Counted from the first letter of the stretch, positions 1 through 8,340 are shown. The stretch: 48,320 nt of DNA from Anaerofustis sp. (GCF_019420015.1 NZ_JAHZIA010000047.1:28268-76587), one strand, 5' to 3'. The notes: generated from the letters alone by a model not told the origin. Made by a program: numbers and translations.

Positions 1-531
1 GAAATCCAGTTCAACAGGGGTTTCTCTGCCGAACATAGATATATTTACTTTTAATTTAGCTTTATCAATATTTATCTCTTCGATTACACCCGTATAATTC
101 TCGAAAGGTCCGGATAAAACTTCGATTTCATCTCCAACCTTAAGATCGGTTGTAATAGCTTCTTTTTCTATTATTCCGAGATTTCTAAGTTCTTCCTCAG
201 TTAAAGGAACCGGTTTTGATGCAGGTCCAACAAATCCTGTTACCCCTCTGGTATTTCTTACGATATACCAAGCATCATCAGTCATATACATTTTAACTAA
301 AACATATCCTGGGAAAACCTTCTTCTCAACAACTTTTCTTTCGCCGTTTTTGGTTTCTTCTACTTTGTGCATAGGCACTACTACTTCTTCTATAACATCC
401 GACATATTCCTACGAATAACCGCAGCTTCTATATTTTCTTTGACTTTGTTTTCGTATCCTGAATATGTATGAGCTACATACCAAAGTGCTTTAGTGCTGT
501 CACTTTCAATTTGTTTTACATTTTCACTCAT
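1..531 (-). CDS. nusG: Transcription termination/antitermination factor NusG (3' end outside window)
   Basis: NusG binds RNA polymerase through its N-terminal NGN domain and contacts Rho or ribosomal protein S10 through its C-terminal KOW domain. My translation from the ATG at 531 begins MSENVKQIESDSTKALWYV, and the 177 codons present run into position 1. The NGN hallmarks are visible: WYVAHTYSGYE, then FPGYVLVKM, then VRNTRGVTGFVG. The KOW start follows (VGDEIEVLSGPFENYTGVI). Only the last few residues should be missing, since the family is usually about 175-180 residues. I prefer the ATG at 531 to the one at 537 because the weak AGGT ribosome site is better spaced for it. It follows secE by 13 bases and is the last visible gene of rpmG-secE-nusG. 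Confidence 0.96.
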   Translation of the reverse strand, partial: MSENVKQIESDSTKALWYVAHTYSGYENKVKENIEAAVIRRNMSDVIEEVVVPMHKVEETKNGERKVVEKKVFPGYVLVKMYMTDDAWYIVRNTRGVTGFVGPASKPVPLTEEELRNLGIIEKEAITTDLKVGDEIEVLSGPFENYTGVIEEINIDKAKLKVNISMFGRETPVELDF

Positions 532-544
532 AACCATTACCTAC

Positions 545-781
545 TTAAAAAAGACCTTTTAATAATCCTAAAACGGTATCAAAGCCCCAAATAAATAATG
601 TCAATATACCGCAAATTACAATAACGACAATAGTATACTGAATTAACTCATCTTTAGTCGGCCAACTAACTTTTTTAAGTTCTACATTTACCCCTCTGAA
701 AAATTCAATTATACCTTTAATCCATCTGATTAAAAAGAATTCGGTTTTTTTTGCGGCTTTAGTATTTTTACCTTTTGCCAT
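545..781 (-). CDS. secE: Preprotein translocase subunit SecE
   Basis: SecE is the small clamp subunit of the SecYEG membrane channel. The 78-residue product is the short single-span Gram-positive form. A basic N-terminus and an amphipathic region (FFRGVNVELKKVSWPTKDEL, the conserved KVSWP element) precede one membrane segment (IVVIVICGILTLFIWGF). An ATG at 787 would add two codons, but it sits one base after the AAGGAG ribosome site. The ATG at 781 is spaced 7-8 bases from it and gives the typical MAKG start. The gene lies between rpmG (11-base gap) and nusG, the usual Firmicute order. Confidence 0.95.
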   Translation of the reverse strand: MAKGKNTKAAKKTEFFLIRWIKGIIEFFRGVNVELKKVSWPTKDELIQYTIVVIVICGILTLFIWGFDTVLGLLKGLF

Positions 782-792
782 AACCATACTCC

Positions 793-942
793 TTATTTTG
801 TTTCCTTATGATTAGTATGTTTCTTGCAAAATCTACAATACTTTTTAAGCTCTAATCTCTCTTTTGGATTATCTTTGTTTTTCATTGTATTATAGTTTCT
901 TTGTTTACACTCTTCGCATGCAAGTGTTACTTTTACTCTCAT
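793..942 (-). CDS. rpmG: 50S ribosomal protein L33
   Basis: This is a 49-residue gene that I translated directly from the minus strand. The product begins MRVKVTLACEECKQRNY and ends KKHTNHKETK. L33 is a small protein near the E site of the large ribosomal subunit. Four cysteines in two pairs (ACEEC at residues 9 and 12, CRFC at 36 and 39) make this the zinc-binding C+ form. A strong GGAGG site precedes the ATG at 942. It is the first gene of the transcript with secE and nusG; a promoter is visible about 160 bases upstream. No tRNA-Trp lies between rpmG and secE, although that arrangement is common in Firmicutes. Confidence 0.95.
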   Translation of the reverse strand: MRVKVTLACEECKQRNYNTMKNKDNPKERLELKKYCRFCKKHTNHKETK

Positions 943-1067
943 TATTTACAACCTCCGCTGTATTACTTGGTGAAGCTTTATATCGACAGGACTTAATATA
1001 AAACCTCTGCAAAATATCTTTTTCAGATGGAGTCCACATCATCATCAAAAAATAAATTTGCAACATT

Positions 1068-1088
1068 AAAAAAAGGCTTTTTGCCTTT
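1068..1088 (-). promoter_or_regulatory. Terminator-like hairpin at the very 5' end of the rpmG-secE-nusG leader
   Basis: On the minus strand AAAGGC and GCCTTT flank an A5 loop and are followed by a run of seven T. The stem begins only about 5-6 bases after the predicted transcription start. It therefore looks like an intrinsic terminator placed at the start of the transcript. It may be an attenuator, a pausing site, or simply a 5' stabilising stem; the sequence does not decide. Confidence 0.45.
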
Positions 1089-1098
1089 AGCACCAATA

Positions 1099-1126
1099 AG
1101 TATATCATATTAAGTAAAAAAATCAA
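1099..1126 (-). promoter_or_regulatory. Promoter of rpmG-secE-nusG
   Basis: The -35 TTGATT (1126-1121) and -10 TATACT (1104-1099) are separated by 16 bases. The predicted start is near 1093. The leader to the rpmG ATG is then about 150 bases. Confidence 0.6.
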
Positions 1127-1280
1127 GAGAATTAAAGGATTTTTTTGTTTTTTTTAAAGATATATGCACCCCTAAAAAATACAAAGTTTCAAAGTTCACA
1201 TAAGATAAAATAAATCAACTAATACAAAAATCCTACCAGTAAAATCAATCTCTTTTTTTGTATACTTTCCGATGCATTAT
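1127..1280. other. Intergenic stretch with no recognisable gene
   Basis: Together with the leader of rpmG this makes a 489-base gap between rpmG and the dehydrogenase. Apart from the rpmG promoter and hairpin and the dehydrogenase terminator, I see only AT-rich sequence with no ribosome site leading into an open frame. Confidence 0.5.
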
Positions 1281-1321
1281 AAAAAAACAGAATGAGAAGA
1301 GTTTTTTACTCACCCTGTTTT
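1281..1321 (-). terminator. Terminator of the zinc dehydrogenase
   Basis: On the minus strand AAACAG-GGTGAG pairs with CTCAT-TCTGTTT around a loop and runs into seven T. It lies 110 bases after the stop of the dehydrogenase and isolates it from the rpmG operon. Confidence 0.65.
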
Positions 1322-1431
1322 ATTTTAATCAATAATTTTTAATATATAAAAGACTGATTTTTCTGTACATTATATATCCAAAACAAAATTATAAATCAAA
1401 TAATATTAAAGAATAATGTTAAATCAGCACT

Positions 1432-2478
1432 TTAATCATTAAACGGTTTTAAAACGACTTTTATCGCTTCTCCGGTTTTTATCGCCTTAATTCCTTCTTT
1501 TATGTCTTTTAACGGCATAATATGAGTAACAAATTTCGTAGCATCTATTTTTTTGCTAACTATCAATTCTACAGCTTTTGCAAAAACATCAGGCGCATAA
1601 GCAAATCCACCTACAACGTTCAATTCTTTATAGTGAATCAAATTAGAATCAAATGAAACATGACAATTATCCTTTGGAAGTCCGCCGAAAAGAACTACAG
1701 TACCTCTTGGTTTAACAAGATGCGTAGCCTGTTCTTGAGCAGCACCTACAGGACAAGCAACTATTACAACATCAGCTCCGTAGCCGTTGGTTTCTCTTTC
1801 TACACATTTTTCAAGAGGCTCTTCTTTAGGATTGTTAAATACATCGGTAGATTCAAATCTATGAGCCATTTCAAGCCTAGATTCGCTAGGTTCTGAAATT
1901 ATAACTTTTCTTGCTCCTCTTGCTTTGGCAATAGCACTATGTAAATTCCCCAAAGGACCTGCACCCATAATAACCACATCGTCCCCTTCTTTTACTCTTG
2001 CGAATTCTTGAACAGAATAAACGCTCGATGTCGTTTCGGCAAGTGGAATCAAATCAAGATTAAAATCATCCGGAACTTTTACTATAGTATCATCTGTACA
2101 GCAATCTTCAGGAAGTGCAGTGTACTGAGCATATCCTCCAGGCAAGTTAGTTCCGAGTGTAATCTTATTTTCACAGTGGTTCTTCAAATTATGTGTACAG
2201 TAATAACATTCTCCGCAAAGTCCGACAAGCGGATTAATAACGATCTTTTCTCCTACAGGATAATTTTCATTATCACTTTCGCAAATAACCCCTGCAGCTT
2301 CATGTCCCAATATATAAGGCGGAGTAACTGCAAAATGTCCAGAACTAAAAGTTCTAACATCAGAACCGCAAAGACCTACGGCTTCAACTTTTATTAAAAC
2401 TCCTCCCTTTGGACACTTTGGTGTTTCTACATTCTCAAGCCCGAAATCCTCGGGACCTCTAAATACAATTGCTTCCAT
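1432..2478 (-). CDS. Zinc-dependent medium-chain alcohol/sugar-alcohol dehydrogenase
   Basis: A 348-residue medium-chain dehydrogenase that should oxidise a polyol or alcohol with NAD(P). The catalytic zinc site is readable as Cys37 (LCGSD) and His59-Glu60 (GHE). The structural zinc lobe has Cys88, 91, 94 and 102 (CGECYYCTHNLKNHC). A Rossmann motif GAGPLG starts the cofactor domain. Overall it resembles sorbitol, threonine or L-iditol dehydrogenases, but the substrate cannot be fixed from sequence. The gene stands alone with its own promoter and terminator. Two CATAATTAT palindromic sites overlap the promoter, so it is probably under a dedicated repressor. No transporter or kinase adjoins it to indicate a pathway. 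Confidence 0.85.
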   Translation of the reverse strand: MEAIVFRGPEDFGLENVETPKCPKGGVLIKVEAVGLCGSDVRTFSSGHFAVTPPYILGHEAAGVICESDNENYPVGEKIVINPLVGLCGECYYCTHNLKNHCENKITLGTNLPGGYAQYTALPEDCCTDDTIVKVPDDFNLDLIPLAETTSSVYSVQEFARVKEGDDVVIMGAGPLGNLHSAIAKARGARKVIISEPSESRLEMAHRFESTDVFNNPKEEPLEKCVERETNGYGADVVIVACPVGAAQEQATHLVKPRGTVVLFGGLPKDNCHVSFDSNLIHYKELNVVGGFAYAPDVFAKAVELIVSKKIDATKFVTHIMPLKDIKEGIKAIKTGEAIKVVLKPFND

Positions 2479-2513
2479 TTTATATTCTCCTTTTATTAAA
2501 ACCTAAAACAATA

Positions 2514-2567
2514 ACATAATTATGTATTGCTATAATATTATTATAAACATAATTATTTATTTTGCAA
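2514..2567 (-). promoter_or_regulatory. Promoter of the zinc dehydrogenase with two palindromic operator-like sites
   Basis: The -35 TTGCAA (2567-2562) and -10 TATAAT (2545-2540) are 16 bases apart. One ACATAATTAT site (2547-2556) sits between -35 and -10. A perfect 12-base palindrome ACATAATTATGT (2514-2525) lies just after the expected start. The two sites are 33 bases apart, about three helical turns, which suits a repressor binding on one face of the DNA. Confidence 0.5.
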
Positions 2568-2861
2568 GTATTATTTCAAATAACACACAAAATCAGAGAT
2601 TATTAGCGAATTTCAAGAGGTTTACACATCAAACACCACAATAAATACACAAAACATTAATAATTATCTTTTATATCTCAGTTAAATACTTTTAATAACC
2701 TAATAAAATAAAAAAAACGTATAAAGCCACAAAGAAAACTTAATTAAAAATCTATATATAACAAAAAAACTCAACGTTTATTTAACCAATCCCGCAGATA
2801 TTTTTTACAATATACTTTATTGAACAAATATACAAAGATATTTTTACACTTATATCAATAA
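2568..2861. other. Intergenic stretch with no recognisable gene
   Basis: Very AT-rich sequence between the dehydrogenase promoter and the gatB terminator. I found no open frame with a ribosome site, no structured RNA signature and no clear repeat. Confidence 0.5.
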
Positions 2862-2889
2862 AAAAAGACTGTGCATACACAGTCTTTTT
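2862..2889 (-). terminator. Terminator of gatAB
   Basis: A nearly perfect palindrome: AAAAAGACTGTG and its complement around a CATA loop, ending in T5. It begins three bases after the gatB stop. The flanking A and T runs would let it work in both directions. Confidence 0.75.
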
Positions 2890-2892
2890 ATT

Positions 2893-4323
2893 TTACAATC
2901 CAAGAATTTCATTGATAAGTTGATTTACTATTGCTGGATTTGCTTTTCCTTTTGTCTGTCTCATAACCTGTCCAACTACAAAACCTCCAGCTTTCTTCTT
3001 ACCGCCTTTTAAATCTTCAACAACCTGTGGATTATCGTTTAATATTTTTTCCACAATTGATTTTATTTCCCCGGTATCATTCATTTGTTTCAAGCCTTTT
3101 TCTTCAACTATCTTTTCTGCATCATCCCCACTTGCAAACATTTCATTTAATACTTTCTTTGCCGTAGATAAATTTATATCTCCTTTATCCACAAGATTTA
3201 TAAGTTTTGCAAGGTTTGCAGGTGTAAATTTAATATCCGCAAATTCAAGTTCGTTACTGTTTAAATAAGCAGATATATCACCCATTAGGAAATTTGCAAC
3301 GGATTTGATATTTTTAGTATCTTTTATCGCTTCTTCAAAGAAATCACTTATTTCACTTGATCCTGCCAAAAAGTTAGCGTCGTATTCACTTAGAGAATAT
3401 TCTTCCATAAATCTTTCTTTCTTAGCTTGAGGAAGTTCCGGCATTTGAGCTTTATATTCTGCAATCTCTTCATCCGTTAAAATAATCGGCACTAAATCCG
3501 GGTCAGGGAAATAACGATAGTCATGAGCATCTTCTTTACTTCTCATAGAAAAAGACTTACCCTTTTCATCATCCCATTTTCTAGTTTCTTGAACTATTTC
3601 TTCACCTTTTTCAACAGCTCTTACCTGTCTTTTGTATTCATACTCTATTGCTCTTTTTAAAGATCTGAAAGAATTAAGATTTTTCATCTCCGTTCTTGTT
3701 CCAAACTCACTAGATCCCTCAGGCATAACAGATAAGTTAACATCAAAACGAAGAGAACCTTCCTGCATTTTACAATCAGAAACACCAACAGTCAAAAGAT
3801 TGTTTCTAACAGTTTCCGCAAAAAGAAGAGCTTCTTCCGCACTTCTTATTTCAGGTTCCGTAACAATCTCTATCAAAGGCACACCACACCTGTTATTATC
3901 AAGAAGTGTCTGATAATCTTCATGTATAAGCTTACCTGCATCTTCTTCAATATGAATTCTTGTTATATTTATTCTTTTCTTCTCACCGTCTTCTTTTGTT
4001 ATATCAAGATATCCCCCAAGACATATGGGCTCATCGTATTGAGATATTTGATAAGCTTTGGGAAGATCGGGATAAAAATAGTTTTTTCTGTCTAATTTTG
4101 AATAATTTTGAATATTACAGTTCAACGACAGCCCTGCTTTAACAGCATATTCAACAACTTTTTTATTAAGAACAGGAAGCGTTCCCGGCATTCCCATACA
4201 TCTCTCACAAACATGAGCATTTTCTTCGGCTCCGAATTCGGTTGGGCAAGAACAAAAAATCTTACTTTTTGTACCAAGCTCACAGTGAATTTCAAGCCCT
4301 ATTACCATTGTATAATTTTTCAT
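2893..4323 (-). CDS. gatB: Aspartyl/glutamyl-tRNA(Asn/Gln) amidotransferase subunit B
   Basis: GatB binds the misacylated Glu-tRNA(Gln) or Asp-tRNA(Asn), phosphorylates the side-chain carboxyl with ATP and receives ammonia from GatA. The 476-residue length is full for the family. The N-terminal signature VIGLEIHCELGTKSKIFCSC is present, as is the second cysteine pair CERCMGMPGTLP that completes the zinc site. The central EIVTEPEIRSAEEA and LRFDVNLSV motifs are intact, and the C-terminal tRNA-binding tail domain ends VNQLINEILGL. The ATG at 4323 has an AGGAGG site. It follows gatA by 10 bases in the same transcript. No gatC is next to the pair. Confidence 0.97.
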   Translation of the reverse strand: MKNYTMVIGLEIHCELGTKSKIFCSCPTEFGAEENAHVCERCMGMPGTLPVLNKKVVEYAVKAGLSLNCNIQNYSKLDRKNYFYPDLPKAYQISQYDEPICLGGYLDITKEDGEKKRINITRIHIEEDAGKLIHEDYQTLLDNNRCGVPLIEIVTEPEIRSAEEALLFAETVRNNLLTVGVSDCKMQEGSLRFDVNLSVMPEGSSEFGTRTEMKNLNSFRSLKRAIEYEYKRQVRAVEKGEEIVQETRKWDDEKGKSFSMRSKEDAHDYRYFPDPDLVPIILTDEEIAEYKAQMPELPQAKKERFMEEYSLSEYDANFLAGSSEISDFFEEAIKDTKNIKSVANFLMGDISAYLNSNELEFADIKFTPANLAKLINLVDKGDINLSTAKKVLNEMFASGDDAEKIVEEKGLKQMNDTGEIKSIVEKILNDNPQVVEDLKGGKKKAGGFVVGQVMRQTKGKANPAIVNQLINEILGL

Positions 4324-4333
4324 TTCTTACCTC

Positions 4334-5794
4334 CTATAAATTTGGATACTGCTTATGATAATCCGTAACGTTTTGATAGTTATAAGCAGCCTTTATTATT
4401 TTCCCTTCACCAAAAGCATCTGCCGAAATCTGCAGACCTATAGGCATTCCGTTCTTAGAAAATCCGCAAGGGATACTGGCAGCAGGTATACCTGCCAAAT
4501 TTGCAGTTACAGTAAAGATATCATCCAAATACATCTTTGTCTGATCTTCGCTTTTTTCGCCTATTTTGAAAGCCTCGCTTGTTGTGGTAGGCGTAAGAAT
4601 TATATCACACTTTTTGAATATATTATCATATGTTTCCTTTATAAGTCTTCTGACCTTTAAAGCCTTATTGTAATACATATCATAATATCCCGCAGATAAA
4701 GCGTAAGTTCCCAAAAGTATTCTTTTCTTAACTTCTTCACCGAAGCCTTTCGTTCTTGAATTTATAATTATATCTTCCATACTTTCGCCTTCTTCACGAA
4801 CTCCGTATCTTATACCGTCAAATCTTGAAAGATTTGACGAAGCTTCCGATGAAGATATCAAATAATATACAGGTATGGCATAATCAAAACAATCAAAAGA
4901 AATATCTATTATTTCTCCACCAAGTTCCTTAAAGTTTTCTATTGCTTTATTAATATTTTCAACTACATCTTTATCTATTTTATTTTCATCCAAAAGAGAA
5001 TAATCAACACCTATCTTCATTCCTTTTATATCTTCTGTCAAGAAAGAAGTATAGTCAGGTACATCAACTTTCATACTGGTAGAGTCATTCTCATCATATC
5101 CGGAAATAACATTAAGCACATTCGCAACATCTTTAATATCTTTACCCATAGGACCTATTTGATCCAACGATGAAGCAAATGCGACAAGCCCATATCTTGA
5201 TACCCTACCGTAGGTAGGTTTAAGCCCTGTCACACCGCAAAATGCAGCCGGTGTTCTTATGGAACCACCTGTATCCGATCCAAGAGAAAACGCAGCCTGT
5301 AAAGCACTTACGCTCGCGGCACTGGCACCGGAAGAACCACCGGGAACTCTCGATGTATCCCATGGATTTTTTACAGTGCCATATGCAGAGTTTTCATTTG
5401 AAGACCCCATCGCAAACTCATCCATATCTACCTTGCCCAATAGTACGGCACCGTTATTTTGAAGTTTTTTATAAACAGTGGCACTGTAAGGAGGTACAAA
5501 ATTTTCAAGAAACTTAGATGAACATGTCGTTCTTATATCTTTGGTACATATATTGTCTTTAAGTGCATAAGGAATACCATCCAAGAAACCTAAAGCGTTT
5601 CCCTTTAATATTCTTTCTTCACTCTCCTTCGCCTGCGCCCTCGCAAAATCAAAAGTCTTTGTTAAAAAGGCATTGACTTTACCGTCAGTAGCTTCTATTC
5701 TTTCAATATAACTGTCTAATATTTCATTCGTGCTGACTTCTTTTTTATCGAGCATATCTCTCAACTCATATATCGTTTTTTCATATAAAGCCAT
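4334..5794 (-). CDS. gatA: Aspartyl/glutamyl-tRNA(Asn/Gln) amidotransferase subunit A
   Basis: GatA is the amidase-signature subunit that releases ammonia from glutamine for the tRNA-dependent transamidation carried out with GatB. In the 486-residue product the catalytic triad reads as Lys79 (GIPYALKDN), Ser154 (PGGSSG) and Ser178 (SDTGGSIRTP), the same positions as in characterised GatA. The start at 5794 follows a GGAGG site. A longer frame to 5863 would begin upstream of the predicted transcription start, so it is rejected. The usual gatC gene is absent upstream. GatC must be encoded elsewhere, or the complex lacks it. Confidence 0.97.
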   Translation of the reverse strand: MALYEKTIYELRDMLDKKEVSTNEILDSYIERIEATDGKVNAFLTKTFDFARAQAKESEERILKGNALGFLDGIPYALKDNICTKDIRTTCSSKFLENFVPPYSATVYKKLQNNGAVLLGKVDMDEFAMGSSNENSAYGTVKNPWDTSRVPGGSSGASAASVSALQAAFSLGSDTGGSIRTPAAFCGVTGLKPTYGRVSRYGLVAFASSLDQIGPMGKDIKDVANVLNVISGYDENDSTSMKVDVPDYTSFLTEDIKGMKIGVDYSLLDENKIDKDVVENINKAIENFKELGGEIIDISFDCFDYAIPVYYLISSSEASSNLSRFDGIRYGVREEGESMEDIIINSRTKGFGEEVKKRILLGTYALSAGYYDMYYNKALKVRRLIKETYDNIFKKCDIILTPTTTSEAFKIGEKSEDQTKMYLDDIFTVTANLAGIPAASIPCGFSKNGMPIGLQISADAFGEGKIIKAAYNYQNVTDYHKQYPNL

Positions 5795-5854
5795 ATTTTG
5801 TCCTCCGTATTTTCTATTATTTATTTTATAAAAATCAATTCCGTTAATTGTTTT

Positions 5855-5883
5855 ATTATACATTTTTTTCGTATTTTTTGCAA
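5855..5883 (-). promoter_or_regulatory. Promoter of gatAB
   Basis: The -35 TTGCAA (5883-5878) and a perfect -10 TATAAT (5860-5855) are separated by 17 bases. The predicted start near 5849 leaves a 55-base leader. Confidence 0.65.
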
Positions 5884-6013
5884 TGTTAATTCTTAAATAA
5901 GAAGTACATTAATAAATACATATAAATATTTTGAATAGTAAGGTCACTACATTAAATATATCAAAATCCATTCCATACTTATTCAAGAAAAACAATTAAA
6001 TGAAAATATTATA

Positions 6014-6050
6014 AAACACCACCTTAAACAATTTGGTTTAAGATGATGTT
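6014..6050 (-). terminator. Terminator of the SIS-domain gene
   Basis: On the minus strand CATCATCTTAAAC pairs with GTTTAAGGTGGTG (with G-U pairs) across a short loop and is followed by TTTTATAAT. It lies about 30 bases after the stop of the SIS gene. Confidence 0.65.
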
Positions 6051-6078
6051 CGTTTTGTGGATATAATTTTATACACAA

Positions 6079-6669
6079 TCAATCATTAAGCATGTGTCCA
6101 ACAGCTCCGTTTGGATGTATAAGTTTGAAATCCTTATCGGTAATATTCTTTTTTCGCATAATTCCCGCACAAATCATATCCAAAATAACGCTAGAACAGG
6201 TAGTTGACGATGTGGCAACCATATCTTTATCATCAAGCTCCTTTAGAGAATTAAACAAAATACACAAATCAGAGTTTTTCGCAATATAAGAATTATCGTT
6301 TTCTGTAAGCCCGATAACAAAAGCACCAAGTTCCTTTGCTATTGGAATTGAGCTTACCAGTTCTTCTGTATCTCCGCTTTTTGATATCGGAATGAATATA
6401 TCACCTTTTCTTATCATCCCATATTCACCGTGAAGAGCATTCATAACATTTATCGCAATTGAAGGTACATATATAAAATTATAAATATTTGCAGCCCTAA
6501 ACGCAGTTGTACTGGAAGAACCGCATCCTGCAAATATAACATTGCCTTTACATTCGGCAATTTTATTCACAGCCTCATCCAATACATCAAAATCCAATAC
6601 TTTTTCAAGATTCTTAACCGCATCCATCTCTCTTTTCAGCGCATCCCTTAATACTTCTTTATTATTCAT
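6079..6669 (-). CDS. SIS-domain sugar-phosphate isomerase-like protein
   Basis: A 196-residue protein made of one sugar isomerase (SIS) domain. Recognisable elements are the phosphate-binding loop GCGSSSTTAFRAANIYN (about residues 49-65) and the second serine-rich loop ISKSGDTEEL, typical of KdsD/GutQ-type isomerases. A third segment, ATSSTTCSSVILDMI, and a terminal HPNGAVGHML also match that group. It lacks the pair of C-terminal CBS domains of KdsD, so it is the single-domain form seen in Firmicutes, whose substrate is usually unknown. AAGGAG precedes the ATG by 8 bases. It is monocistronic, with a leader of about 150 bases containing an extended -10 (TGGTATAAT). An arabinose- or hexulose-phosphate isomerase role is possible. 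Confidence 0.8.
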   Translation of the reverse strand: MNNKEVLRDALKREMDAVKNLEKVLDFDVLDEAVNKIAECKGNVIFAGCGSSSTTAFRAANIYNFIYVPSIAINVMNALHGEYGMIRKGDIFIPISKSGDTEELVSSIPIAKELGAFVIGLTENDNSYIAKNSDLCILFNSLKELDDKDMVATSSTTCSSVILDMICAGIMRKKNITDKDFKLIHPNGAVGHMLND

Positions 6670-6865
6670 ATCATTTTCTCCTTAACCTTATTTACCGCAC
6701 AGTAAAAATATACTTTACTAAAACAAACACAAAACCTTAACCTTAAACCTAAATAGTTTGCAAATACATTTATATACCTTCCACCTAATACCTCCTTTTT
6801 TTAATATATATAAATTATACCATATAACAATTATATTCATATATAATACGTTATAAATAATTAAG

Positions 6866-6900
6866 AAGCCCTCTTCTTTTTACTAAAGAAGAGGGCTTTT
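6866..6900 (-). terminator. Terminator of argG
   Basis: A strong stem AAGCCCTCTTCTTT paired with AAAGAAGAGGGCTT around a short loop, about 35 bases after the argG stop. Both flanks carry short T/A runs, so weak activity in the other direction is possible. Confidence 0.75.
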
Positions 6901-6935
6901 AAAAGTGAAAGATAAAAAATACAATTCTATTTTAA

Positions 6936-8153
6936 TTATTTATCTTCATTTTTTTGTTTCATAAATGCTCTGATTTTCAAAGGAAGTCCGTAAAGTTTAA
7001 TAAATCCTGCTGCATCATTATGATCATATAATTCACCTGTATCAAAAGAAGCAATTTCTTCATTATACACAGAATAAGGACTCTCAATTCCTTTTGTTAT
7101 AGTGTTGCCTTTATATAATCTTAAAGATACTTTACCGCTAACCGTTTCCTGTGTTTTATCAACAAAGGCATCCAACGCTTCTCTTAGAGGAGAGAACCAC
7201 ATACCTGAATATACAAGATCGGCATATTTTACAGCAACAGTTCTTTTATAAGCTTGTGTTTCTCTATCCAAACAAAGCTGCTCAAGTTCATTATGCGCAT
7301 AATAAAGAACAGTTCCTCCGGGAGTTTCGTATATACCTCTAGATTTCATACCGACAACCCTGTTTTCTACCATATCCACAACTCCAATACCGTGTTTGCC
7401 TGCAATCTTATTCAACTTGGTTAATAATGATACACCATCCATTTTTTCGCCGTTTAATTTTACGGGAATACCTTTTTCAAACTCTAATGTGATTTCTTCA
7501 GCTTCTGCAGGTGCATCTTCAACATAAGTGGTTTTTTGAAGCAAATTTCTGTAATCCGGCATATTGGCAGGATCTTCAAGTTCCAATCCTTCATGAGATA
7601 AATGCCAGATGTTCATATCTCTCGAATAACTTTCTTCTGCTGACATATTAAGTTTAATATCATGTTGAATACAATAATCCAAAGCATCTTGTCTTGATTT
7701 GATATTCCATAATCTCCACGGTGCAATTATCTTGATATCAGGAGCCAAAGCCATTATTGTAAGTTCAAAACGAACTTGATCATTACCTTTGCCGGTAGCC
7801 CCGTGACAGATACAGTTTGCACCAAGTTCTCTGGCTTTATCAACCAAGATTTTTGAAATCAAAGGTCTTGCAATAGAAGTACCGAGTAAATATTTATTTT
7901 CATAAACCCCACCTGATTTAAGCATAGGGAAAATATAATCATTGACTAATTCTTCGGTAGCATCAATAATATCTATACTATCCGCCCCATATTCAATAGC
8001 TCGTTTCTCCAAATCGGGTTTTTCTTTTTCATCAACCTGACCGACATCAACACAAACAGCGTGAACTTCACAATCATAATTATTCTTAAGCCAAGGAACT
8101 ATAGTTGATGTATCAAGTCCCCCGGAATATGCCAATACAATTTTATCTTTCAT
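6936..8153 (-). CDS. argG: Argininosuccinate synthase
   Basis: ArgG condenses citrulline and aspartate with ATP to argininosuccinate, the penultimate step of arginine synthesis. The 405-residue product has the N-terminal PP-loop AYSGGLDTS (residues 8-16) and the HGATGKGNDQVRFE segment that binds citrulline and aspartate. GGAGG lies upstream of the ATG at 8153; an in-frame start at 8231 would lie upstream of the promoter and is rejected. argH is not adjacent, so the gene is separate from any arg cluster. An inverted repeat lies exactly on its promoter and suggests repression, plausibly by ArgR/AhrC. Confidence 0.97.
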   Translation of the reverse strand: MKDKIVLAYSGGLDTSTIVPWLKNNYDCEVHAVCVDVGQVDEKEKPDLEKRAIEYGADSIDIIDATEELVNDYIFPMLKSGGVYENKYLLGTSIARPLISKILVDKARELGANCICHGATGKGNDQVRFELTIMALAPDIKIIAPWRLWNIKSRQDALDYCIQHDIKLNMSAEESYSRDMNIWHLSHEGLELEDPANMPDYRNLLQKTTYVEDAPAEAEEITLEFEKGIPVKLNGEKMDGVSLLTKLNKIAGKHGIGVVDMVENRVVGMKSRGIYETPGGTVLYYAHNELEQLCLDRETQAYKRTVAVKYADLVYSGMWFSPLREALDAFVDKTQETVSGKVSLRLYKGNTITKGIESPYSVYNEEIASFDTGELYDHNDAAGFIKLYGLPLKIRAFMKQKNEDK

Positions 8154-8195
8154 TATATATATACCTCCAAAACAATTAACTGATTTAAAATACTG

Positions 8196-8228
8196 ACTAA
8201 TTATACATAAAAATGCATAATTAGTCAA
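8196..8228 (-). promoter_or_regulatory. argG promoter overlapped by a 30-base inverted repeat (candidate arginine operator)
   Basis: The -35 TTGACT (8228-8223) and -10 TATAAT (8205-8200) are 17 bases apart. ACTAATTATGCAT and ATGTATAATTAGT form a 12-of-13 inverted repeat with a 4-base centre (8196-8225), covering the spacer and -10. The core TGCAT-TTTT-ATGTA is close to, but not identical with, the ArgR/AhrC ARG-box pattern (TGnAT-W4-ATnCA). Confidence 0.55.
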
Positions 8229-8340
8229 CAATAAAAGTGTTTTTTTATTAATTTATTTTATTATATACATTTTTTAGCTTTTTTCTACGTTTATATTTAT
8301 AAAATTACCAAATTTTAACTCTTTGTATTATTATTTTTTA

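Noticed and set aside
905..1126. 73-residue minus-strand frame starting upstream of the rpmG leader
   Set aside because: It overlaps the rpmG promoter, leader and start in another frame; rpmG (793-942) with four zinc cysteines is the real gene.
6700..6860. AAAAGGAGG followed by a GTG frame of four codons in the SIS gene leader
   Set aside because: A ribosome site before MEGI-stop could be a leader peptide, but it has no telling codons and no clear attenuator follows.
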